From assembly GCF_901827155.1 (NCBI RefSeq), contig NZ_LR594660.1, forward strand, positions 372,001 to 436,000: 64,000 bases of DNA. The letters are read 5' to 3'. Position numbers and translations under genes: made by a program. The DNA comes from Variovorax sp. PBL-H6. Lineage in GTDB: Bacteria; Pseudomonadota; Gammaproteobacteria; Burkholderiales; Burkholderiaceae_C. Positions within the stretch are counted from its first letter, which is position 1. The number at the start of each line of letters is the position of its first letter. Positions 58,539 through 64,000 of this stretch are shown here, in pieces. Under the pieces are notes generated by a model. The model worked only from the letters and a program-made list of their open reading frames with translations. It searched no databases and had not been told where the DNA came from.

Positions 58539-58952
58539 TCAGGCCTCCGCCCGCATGAGTTCCGAGTTTTCCCGCTCGAGCTCGTAGCTACGGGCGCCGC
58601 CCGCCTTGGCGATTCGGTCGAACCAGTCGTCGAGTGCCTCCACTTTCGGAGCCACGTAGCGGCGCATCAGGCCGCGGCTGTCCTCGTACCGCACCGGTGC
58701 CGGCCGCCCTTCCAGCTTCGCCCTGCGCTCGTCGTAGGCGTGGCGGACTGGGTCGTCAGGCACCCAGACCATCAAGGCCTCCACGTCGAACCGCTTTCCA
58801 AACAGTTCGAACGGACCGTTGTCCGTTTGGAGGGCGGAGACGGCTGCCGGCAGGAGCGTTTCAAGTAGCGTTTCGGCCGACTCATGCTCGACGGCGATGA
58901 GCTTGCCGGCGTGCTCCGGCGGGCGGTAGGTGACGATGAACTTCTTGGTCAT
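58539..58952 (-). CDS. Hypothetical protein in the RtcR operon, 137 aa
   Basis: MTKKFIVTYRPPEHAGKLIA then YRPP/PEHAGKLI strand and a long acidic-basic helical end (APKVEALDDWFDRIAKAGGA, ELERENSELMRAEA). Its stop is 3 bases before the RtcR start. It could assist RtcR or be a small RNA- or protein-binding partner. Family not recognised. Confidence 0.7.
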   Translation of the reverse strand: MTKKFIVTYRPPEHAGKLIAVEHESAETLLETLLPAAVSALQTDNGPFELFGKRFDVEALMVWVPDDPVRHAYDERRAKLEGRPAPVRYEDSRGLMRRYVAPKVEALDDWFDRIAKAGGARSYELERENSELMRAEA

Positions 58953-58969
58953 GGGGGCGGAGAAATCGT

Positions 58970-59296
58970 TTAGACGTAGCGCCCGAAGAGCGCGTGGTCG
59001 CCGTGGATGACAACAGCTTCATCGGGGGCCTCGATGACGAGGGAAGCATCCTGCTCAAATCGCATCGGCCAAGCAGGCAGGCGCTTGCCAGCCGAGCCGG
59101 CTGCGACGCCAATGGCCCATGTATCGCTGGGCAGCTGCTCGGGGGCAAAGGTGGCGTGCACAATGAACTCGCCCTCGGGCGACTCAATCCGGTAGTGCGC
59201 GAGCCGCTGGCTTGCGTTGACCTGCGCGACATAGCGTCCGTTGATATCCAGGTTGAACTGGTCGTCGAACTGGCCGTAGAACCGGAGCGTTTTCAC
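58970..59296 (-). CDS. Hypothetical protein in the RtcR operon, 108 aa
   Basis: MKTLRFYGQFDDQFNLDING then strands RYVAQVNASQRLAHYRIESP and FIVHATFAPEQL, a beta-rich fold. Start overlaps the stop of the upstream gene (ATGA). No family recognised. Confidence 0.7.
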   Translation of the reverse strand: MKTLRFYGQFDDQFNLDINGRYVAQVNASQRLAHYRIESPEGEFIVHATFAPEQLPSDTWAIGVAAGSAGKRLPAWPMRFEQDASLVIEAPDEAVVIHGDHALFGRYV

Positions 59297-59643
59297 TTGG
59301 GCGTGTCTTTCGGGAGGGTGTCGTCGAAGGTGAGGTGCTGCTCACCTACGGTCTGTATGCGGTGGGCGTTCTCGCAATCTCGCAGCCGCATGCGCAGCGG
59401 GATGTTGTTGCCAGGGCCGACCTGGTTTGCGAGCCACCCGATGCAGTGCGCCTTCTCCGTCTCATGGCATGCCATCATGTGCAGCGGCGCATCCAGGCTC
59501 GTGAAATCGGCCGGCTTGGCGATGGTTCTCGCCAGGGCGCGGTGCCGTTCCTCCGAGTAGCCGTTGGCGATGTCGCGCGGGTCAACGTCAGTGCGCCATG
59601 GGCACTTTGCGCATTGGCGGGTCCGAGCTAGCTTCCAGGCCAT
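59293..59643 (-). CDS. DUF6283-like protein in the RtcR operon
   Basis: 116 residues. MAWKLARTRQCAKCPWRTDV has the CAKCPW knuckle typical of DUF6283, followed by MMACHETEKAHCIGWLANQ, a C-x(5-7)-C-type pair, so a zinc site is likely. It is the first gene of the leftward operon that ends with RtcR, and its promoter is at 59679. The role is unknown. Confidence 0.7.
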   Translation of the reverse strand: MAWKLARTRQCAKCPWRTDVDPRDIANGYSEERHRALARTIAKPADFTSLDAPLHMMACHETEKAHCIGWLANQVGPGNNIPLRMRLRDCENAHRIQTVGEQHLTFDDTLPKDTPK

Positions 59644-59678
59644 GTTTTTTGGATAGGTGTTCAGTCTGCGATGAATAG

Positions 59679-59707
59679 ATTATATCCTAGTGGATAATTT
59701 TCAACAA
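59679..59707 (-). promoter_or_regulatory. Sigma70-type promoter of the RtcR operon (minus strand)
   Basis: On the minus strand TTGTTG (59707-59702), 17-base spacer, TATAAT (59684-59679). The AT-rich spacer holds a palindrome ATCC-TAGT-GGAT that could bind a regulator. Confidence 0.75.
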
Positions 59708-59733
59708 GGATTTTAGATTTAAGGTTTTATAGG

Positions 59734-59758
59734 GAAAGCGCAATGAAATCAAAGGCTT
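59734..59758 (+). repeat. 25-base direct repeat, copy 2
   Basis: GAAAGCGCAATGAAATCAA(A)GGCTT, matching 24 of 25 bases of the copy at 46681-46705. Confidence 0.7.
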
Positions 59759-59788
59759 AGTGTTGTTTAGGCCGTTCGCTGGGCGTGC

Positions 59789-59804
59789 TGGCACGGGCAT
59801 TGCA
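59789..59804 (+). promoter_or_regulatory. Sigma54 (-24/-12) promoter
   Basis: TGGCACGGGCATTGCA matches the consensus TGGCACG-N4-TTGCA in full. GG is at 59790-59791 and GC at 59802-59803. It would start RNA near 59815, about 45 bases before the ATG at 59861. The divergent RtcR is the obvious activator. Confidence 0.9.
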
Positions 59805-59860
59805 ATGAATCGGATATAGGGCAGCCCTCAGTGCAGCCTTCACAACACACCGAGCAAGCT

Positions 59861-62089
59861 ATGAATTCCTTTGCCAACAACACTGTCGTCCAATCCTTCC
59901 TGCTGCGCGAGAAGCGCAAGGTGTTCCTGTCTGTCGATGCTGCCGCTCTGAACGGCAGCGCGGTTACGCTCATCCCGGCAGTGCTGGCAGATGTGGGCCA
60001 GCTGGGCTTCACCCTGGACGGTGAGCTGTGCGCACTGCTGCGCAAGCTTGATGTCGCAGGCCTGAAGGCGTTCCATGGTCGCCTGGTGGCTATCCTCCGC
60101 GAGGCAGTCGGCGCGCAGGTGAAGTACCGCCCGCTCTTCAAGAACTTCCCGCATGACGTGCCGGACACGTTCGACTACTTCGTCCGTCGGTTCATGGGCT
60201 ACGCCGAGTCGGCCCTGGGCCCGATTCTGGGTGGCCAGTACACGGCGCTCTCTTGCGGTCACCTGGTGAACCACCGGCTGTTCGACCTGGAGAAGTTCGG
60301 TGCGTGCCCGATTTGCCAGCATCAGGTGCCGGAAATCAACGTCGAGCAGACGAACGTCGTGCCGCTGGACGAGCTCACCCCGCTGAAGCTCCTCGGCCTG
60401 GCTACCGAAGAACACGTTTTCCAGGCGTTCGACAACGTCGTACGGTCGCGCACGTCCCTTTCCGAGTCGTACAAAGGCTTCGTGTCGGCGGTCATCGGGC
60501 TGCAGGCTGACGCCGTCGTACGCCGGTTGCCGGATGAAATGGCATTCAAGGAGACCGCGACCTTCGTGACCGCGGGCCTGCTGAAGCAGGGTGTGGAGCG
60601 TGCCCACCTGCTGCGCTTTCTGAAGACCCCGACGGACGTGCTCCGCCTGGCGGTCGCGCTGTGCGGGGGCGACGTGTCGCTCAAGGAAGTGACGCGCTTC
60701 AAGCTGAACAACGGTCAGCGCCAGTTCTTGATGGCAGCGTTCAATGCGCTCAAGCAAGCCGATGCGTACGTGCTCGAGGAGATGCTCGGCTACCGCGGCC
60801 GCTGGCTGCGCCTGGGTGAAGTGCTGCACGTCGGCCAGTTCAAGGCGCGGTTCCCGAAGGCATGGGCGTGCTTTGACGCCCTGCGCAATCGCGAGGACGA
60901 CATCACGACTCACGCGTCGCGGGTGGAGAAGCTGCTCGTGCACTCGAACCTGTACAAGCAGGAGGCGCGCTTCGCCCTGCTCGAAACGCTGGCGCAGCGC
61001 CCGGGTGAGCTTGCTCGCAAGCTTGACGCGCTGCTCAGCCGCGGCCTGCCGTTCGAGGAGGTGCTTGGCGCACTCCGCGTGGAGTCCGTCAGCACGACCA
61101 TCCTGTTGACGCTCCTGGCGCACTTCCGCCAGCGTGCGGCCAAGTCGGAGTTCCGGGCCTTCATGCCGAAGGGCTCCGTGGCCAAGATGTACATCGTCGA
61201 TGGGGATGGACGCAAGCCGTTGGCCGCGGAGGCGCGCTTCGCCGTGCTGGACCTTGTCGACAAGGAGCTGCGTCGTCGCTTTGCTGAGCGCAAGGCGCTC
61301 GGGAAGGTTTTCGTGGACGAGGCTCTGGAAGCAGTGCTGGTGCCGTTTTCCCAGCGCAGCGCGTCGTCCGGCATGTCCCCGATGACCCGCGGCTCGCGTG
61401 TCGCACTGGAGTCGTCCAAGGGAATCGTGCGCCTGTTCATGCACTGGGCGGGCCCGCACATCGACGTCGACCTGTCCTGCGCGCTCTACGATGAGCACTG
61501 GAACAAGAAGGACCACCTGTCCTGGACCAACGTGCGGTCGTACGGCCGTAGCGCCCACTCCGGTGACCTGCGCTCCGGTTCCGGGCCGGAAGGGGCTTGC
61601 GAGTTCATTGACCTGGACCTGGCGGCGCTCAAGGTGCAAGGCGTGCGCTACGCCGCGGTTACGGTGTTCTCGTACACGGGGCAGAGCTTCGACACCTTCC
61701 CGTGCTTCGCCGGGTTCATGGAGCGTGAGGATGCCACCAAGGGTGCCAACTTCGAGCCGAAGACTGTGAAGCACAAGTTTTCCGTGAACGGAGCGATGGT
61801 CATCATGGTGCCGATGGTCGTTGACCTGGCGACCTGCCAGGTGGTGTGGGCGGACTTGTCCCTCAAGGGACGCAACATGTACAACACCGTGGAGTCGGCC
61901 GGCGGCCGGGCGGTGAAGCAGCTGAAGGCGGTCATCGCCATGCAGGACCAGCGGGTGAGCCTCAAGGAGCTCTTCGAACTCCATGGTCAGGCGCGCGGGG
62001 AGCTTGTCTCGACGCGCGAAGAGGCCGACCTGGTCCTGGACGAGCGCAAGCTCAATGAGCTCGACGAGGTCGTGGCGGACTGGCTGTAA
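59861..62089 (+). CDS. RING-like/TerD-like protein (MXAN_6230/SCO0854 type)
   Basis: 742 residues from ATG 59861 (MNSFANNTVVQSFLLREKRK); a GTG at 59831 is possible. Residues 131-155 form a half-RING: SCGHLVNHRLFDLEKFGACP then ICQHQ (CxH and CPxC). A long helical middle (200-500) is followed by a TerD-like beta sandwich at about 510-640 (VRLFMHWAGPHIDVDLSCAL, YGRSAHSGDLRSGSGPEGA, AAVTVFSYTG). TerD domains bind calcium and act in stress, phage and tellurite responses. Architecture matches the MXAN_6230/SCO0854 family, which I recall by motif. Under the sigma54 promoter it should be an RtcR target. Confidence 0.75.
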   Translation: MNSFANNTVVQSFLLREKRKVFLSVDAAALNGSAVTLIPAVLADVGQLGFTLDGELCALLRKLDVAGLKAFHGRLVAILREAVGAQVKYRPLFKNFPHDVPDTFDYFVRRFMGYAESALGPILGGQYTALSCGHLVNHRLFDLEKFGACPICQHQVPEINVEQTNVVPLDELTPLKLLGLATEEHVFQAFDNVVRSRTSLSESYKGFVSAVIGLQADAVVRRLPDEMAFKETATFVTAGLLKQGVERAHLLRFLKTPTDVLRLAVALCGGDVSLKEVTRFKLNNGQRQFLMAAFNALKQADAYVLEEMLGYRGRWLRLGEVLHVGQFKARFPKAWACFDALRNREDDITTHASRVEKLLVHSNLYKQEARFALLETLAQRPGELARKLDALLSRGLPFEEVLGALRVESVSTTILLTLLAHFRQRAAKSEFRAFMPKGSVAKMYIVDGDGRKPLAAEARFAVLDLVDKELRRRFAERKALGKVFVDEALEAVLVPFSQRSASSGMSPMTRGSRVALESSKGIVRLFMHWAGPHIDVDLSCALYDEHWNKKDHLSWTNVRSYGRSAHSGDLRSGSGPEGACEFIDLDLAALKVQGVRYAAVTVFSYTGQSFDTFPCFAGFMEREDATKGANFEPKTVKHKFSVNGAMVIMVPMVVDLATCQVVWADLSLKGRNMYNTVESAGGRAVKQLKAVIAMQDQRVSLKELFELHGQARGELVSTREEADLVLDERKLNELDEVVADWL

Positions 62090-62141
62090 ACAAATGAGGG
62101 CGGCGTGGAAGCATGCCGCCCTCGAGCAAGAGAGAACTACC

Positions 62142-62423
62142 GTGCTAATCGAAGAAGTTTGGGAGCAGCTGCGGCGCTACGGCGAGGAGATGGACCTGAC
62201 AGGCGCCTTGACCCTGCAGCAGCTCATCGACTCCCACCGGTCCTTACGCGCGGCCGCATCGCAGTCGAACGACGAGCGTCGCCAAGTGATTGGCGATGCG
62301 CGCAACCGTGCCATCGAAGCGGCCAAGCAGGAGGTCCTCCATGGCGAATACGTGAGCATGCAGCGGCTCAGCACCATGACGGTTGGCGAAATCGGTCGCC
62401 TTGTGCACGACTATCCAAGGTGA
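62142..62423 (+). CDS. Small helical protein downstream of the TerD-like gene
   Basis: 93 residues with GTG start (MLIEEVWEQLRRYGEEMDLT); ATG at 62094 is an alternative. Helical and acidic (LQQLIDSHRSLRAAASQSND, ARNRAIEAAKQEVLHGEY). It lies 52 bases after the TerD-like stop in the same direction and is probably co-transcribed from the sigma54 promoter. No family recognised. Confidence 0.6.
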   Translation: MLIEEVWEQLRRYGEEMDLTGALTLQQLIDSHRSLRAAASQSNDERRQVIGDARNRAIEAAKQEVLHGEYVSMQRLSTMTVGEIGRLVHDYPR

Positions 62424-62472
62424 GCCTTAAACTATTTCAAGCAACAGGCTCAAAAGTATAAAAACTTCATGC

Positions 62473-62478
62473 TATAAT
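62473..62478 (+). promoter_or_regulatory. Extended -10 promoter of the ncRNA
   Basis: TGC TATAAT is a perfect extended -10 (hexamer 62473-62478); the -35 is weak. Start near 62485. Confidence 0.6.
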
Positions 62479-62501
62479 GTTTGTGTGACTGCTATCTGAT
62501 G

Positions 62502-62560
62502 GCCTTCCTTCTAAATTCTTTTGGTTGAAACTTAGGCCCCGGAATTCCAGTCGTATCTTC
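62502..62560 (+). repeat. ncRNA repeat unit 1
   Basis: Unit starting GCCTTCCTTCTAA with closing GAAACTTAGGC. Confidence 0.6.
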
Positions 62561-62575
62561 GACAGCCATGTGGCC

Positions 62576-62630
62576 GCCTTCCTTCTAACTCACACTTCGA
62601 AATTTAGGCGCTGCGATTTCTGTCACCCTA
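62576..62630 (+). repeat. ncRNA repeat unit 2
   Basis: Unit starting GCCTTCCTTCTAA with closing GAAATTTAGGC, 74 bases after unit 1. Confidence 0.6.
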
Positions 62631-62639
62631 CTACCGAAG

Positions 62640-62670
62640 GCCTGCTGCAGCGATGCGAGCAGGCTTTTTC
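62640..62670 (+). terminator. Terminator of the ncRNA
   Basis: GCCTGCT and AGCAGGC arms, then TTTTTC. Confidence 0.9.
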
Positions 62671-62958
62671 GTGTCAGCCGCAGCTGTCGTTCTGCGAACT
62701 CCCGTGCCGCGGTCGACTCCGGGATGATTGGTACGTCGCCGACCCGTTCGGCTCCGTCACTCCGTCAAACGGTTTGCCAATGGACCATGGCTCTGGGCTC
62801 GCCGTTCACGGGAACGTGTTCGGGACGAACGGATTGGACTTTTAGGCCTGGCGCGAGGCGCTTCGCCCGATGCAGGGTGAGCGCGCGGCCCCCGCGGCCA
62901 AGGCCGGCCTATTCAAGCTTTGACGGCACGGTCGAGCTCCCGGGCCTGCGACCGTTTC
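62671..62958. other. Intergenic region without a clear gene
   Basis: About 290 bases. A frame at 62525-62845 overlaps the ncRNA and lacks a ribosome site. No repeat was seen. Confidence 0.4.
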
Positions 62959-62979
62959 CTATACCGGGTACAGGCCTCC
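62959..62979 (+). promoter_or_regulatory. CTATACC leader variant
   Basis: CTATACCGGGTACAGGCC begins 50 bases before the ATG at 63009. Confidence 0.35.
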
Positions 62980-63008
62980 CTTAAACTCCGGACCAATACC
63001 TTCGACCA

Positions 63009-63290
63009 ATGAAATTCGGCACTACTCCAATCCCCGAGCAGCTCTTCGACCTCGCTCGAGAGCGCCTCCTCGGGAACGCGACATCTACACCAGATGAAGT
63101 GCGACAGCACCTGCTGAAGCACGGCGGCCTATGGCTCCAACGGACGAACCCCCTCCCCGCCAACCATGCCATCATCGCCAGTCGAGTGTTTGACGCAGTT
63201 CGCCGGGAATTGGTAGCCAAAGGCGAAATCAAGCAGTTCAAGCGCGGCTTGTGGGCAACTACCAAGTTCATGGACGCCGCCGAGTCATAG
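63009..63290 (+). CDS. Hypothetical protein, 93 aa
   Basis: MKFGTTPIPEQLFDLARERL then STPDEVRQHLLKHGG and ASRVFDAVRRELVAKGEIKQ, then FKRGLWATTKFMDAAES. The helices and final strand pair suggest a winged-helix-like DNA binder. No strong ribosome site is seen. A terminator follows at 63307. Family unknown. Confidence 0.6.
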   Translation: MKFGTTPIPEQLFDLARERLLGNATSTPDEVRQHLLKHGGLWLQRTNPLPANHAIIASRVFDAVRRELVAKGEIKQFKRGLWATTKFMDAAES

Positions 63291-63306
63291 AGAACTCCTT
63301 TTTCGC

Positions 63307-63348
63307 ACGCCCTTCGCGGACCTCTTGGTCTTCGAAGGGCGTTTCGCT
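63307..63348 (+). terminator. Rho-independent terminator
   Basis: ACGCCCTTCG and CGAAGGGCGT arms with a long loop, then TTCGCTT. Confidence 0.7.
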
Positions 63349-63373
63349 TCTCGCGGGCCTAAACCAGTCTAAT

Positions 63374-63379
63374 ATAATG
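63374..63379 (+). promoter_or_regulatory. Possible -10 box
   Basis: A TATAAT hexamer in CTAATATAATGC lies about 85 bases before the ATG at 63460; TAAAAT in TTGCTAAAATCC is a second candidate nearer the gene. Confidence 0.4.
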
Positions 63380-63459
63380 CTGGTGGCCTAAAACAATCTT
63401 TGCTAAAATCCGCGCCCCAAATTACTTAAAATAAGCGCCAATTCCGCGCCGACCGCCCA

Positions 63460-64000
63460 ATGAACGACAAAGAGCTTATCAGGAGCCTCAACGCAATCGC
63501 CCAAGGTGCGTCGGCCCTTCGAGGGCCTGTCGGGCGAGAGATTTTCCGGCTCTTGGCTCGCAACGAGAGCACCCGGATGATGACGCTGGGCGCAGAGGCG
63601 GCCCGGCCGGGCAACGACGGTGCGCTCGAAGAGCTCGACGGGATGCTGAGCTCGTCGATGTTCCAGCCGCTTCGTGGAGGCGGGAACAACTACTCCAGCG
63701 GCTACGCGCTGGCCGCCCTGGCCACGGTCTTTGCGCGCCCGCGGGGCGTCACGCTCAATCGCTTGAGCGACCCGCGAGCCGTCGCAGCGGACCTGTCGAA
63801 GGCGTCGGGCATCTCGCCTGAGCGGCTTGACGTCTTGCCGGGGCACCTGAATGCCGCCAAAGCGTTTGGCTTGTCGCCCACCCTCGCCTTCCAGATTTGC
63901 GCGCAGCTGAAGGACGGCCACGTGCAGGAAGCGGAGCCCAATTGCTGGCGCGAAATCGACGAGACGCCTTTTTACGACGAGACGATGCTGCTGGTGCGAG
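63460..64000 (+). CDS. Hypothetical protein (partial, runs off the right edge)
   Basis: ATG at 63460 opens a frame that stays open to the end, 180 residues seen: MNDKELIRSLNAIAQGASAL, then FRLLARNESTRMMTLG, then GGGNNYSSGYALAALATVFA and RAVAADLSKASGISPERLDV. It is helical with no signal peptide. Near the end, NCWREIDETPFYDETML. Family not recognised. Confidence 0.65.
   Translation, partial: MNDKELIRSLNAIAQGASALRGPVGREIFRLLARNESTRMMTLGAEAARPGNDGALEELDGMLSSSMFQPLRGGGNNYSSGYALAALATVFARPRGVTLNRLSDPRAVAADLSKASGISPERLDVLPGHLNAAKAFGLSPTLAFQICAQLKDGHVQEAEPNCWREIDETPFYDETMLLVR

Larger units (their letters stand above)
62485..62670 (+). ncRNA. Probable non-coding RNA with two repeat units
   Basis: Between a TATAAT box and a strong terminator (62640-62670), with no gene inside. 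Two copies of GCCTTCCTTCTAA (62502-62514 and 62576-62588) are each followed by GAAA[C/T]TTAGGC (62527-62537, 62599-62609). Each unit can pair GCCT with AGGC or CTAA with TTAG. The tail after each (CCGGAATTCCAGTC and GCGATTTCTGTC) is similar too. This looks like a tandem-hairpin small RNA. Family not known to me. Confidence 0.6.

Noticed and set aside
59840..61984. A 714-residue leftward frame
   Set aside because: It is the antisense shadow of the TerD-like gene, His/Arg/Gln-rich, with no ribosome site.
1..64000. CRISPR arrays, phage structural genes, replication or conjugation genes
   Set aside because: None seen; no regularly spaced repeats and no terminase, capsid, Rep, ParA or relaxase families recognised.

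Overview
The window is GC-rich DNA with gene-dense layout on both strands, Shine-Dalgarno starts and a permuted tmRNA. Protein families fit a betaproteobacterium (Burkholderiales) as an inference. About seventy genes are small, unrelated and hypothetical, many with their own leader and terminator. No ribosomal, central-metabolic, phage-structural, replication or conjugation genes are seen. This points to an accessory stretch of a megaplasmid, secondary replicon or large island, but nothing visible decides which.

Layout. 1-29 kb: small hypothetical genes mixed with an SRAP protein, an AbrB-type protein, secreted and lipoproteins (1751, 5579, 6633, 17144, 17590, 22401), zinc-ribbon and HTH proteins, a CoiA-like/GIY-YIG-like fusion (8931), an alpha/beta hydrolase (18729), two tandem paralogs (23643, 24968) and a DUF6035-like protein (26648). 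29-31 kb: a TnpB-only IS200/IS605-type element next to broken genes. 31.7-36.7 kb: a phospholipase-D-like protein, a regulator-like protein, a frameshifted gene and a Mom-like DNA-modification protein. 36.8-42.2 kb: five overlapping genes (GNAT, Asp/Glu racemase, NAD synthetase-like, 2OG-Fe(II) oxygenase, nucleotidyltransferase plus PRTase-like domain). 43.0-43.9 kb: a circularly permuted tmRNA gene beside smpB. 44-49 kb: small genes and an S24-like protein. 49.5-52.7 kb: a coupled PAS-GGDEF-EAL / HDOD-GAF pair. 53-56.7 kb: a UDG-like protein and exported proteins. 56.9-62.4 kb: an RtcR-type sigma54 activator operon facing a good -24/-12 promoter in front of a RING-like/TerD-like protein. 62.5-62.7 kb: a probable non-coding RNA with two repeat units. 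The window ends inside a gene.

How the parts work together. A short leader element, CTAYACG followed after 4-6 bases by AGGA, recurs 32-37 bases before start codons of otherwise unrelated genes on both strands, suggesting one shared expression programme. The tmRNA/SmpB pair would give the replicon its own ribosome-rescue kit. RtcR beside a TerD-like protein suggests a response to damaged RNA. The five-gene operon looks like an NAD-related or nucleotide-like small-molecule pathway and is divergent from the Mom-like gene. These three modules are the best candidates for undescribed biology.
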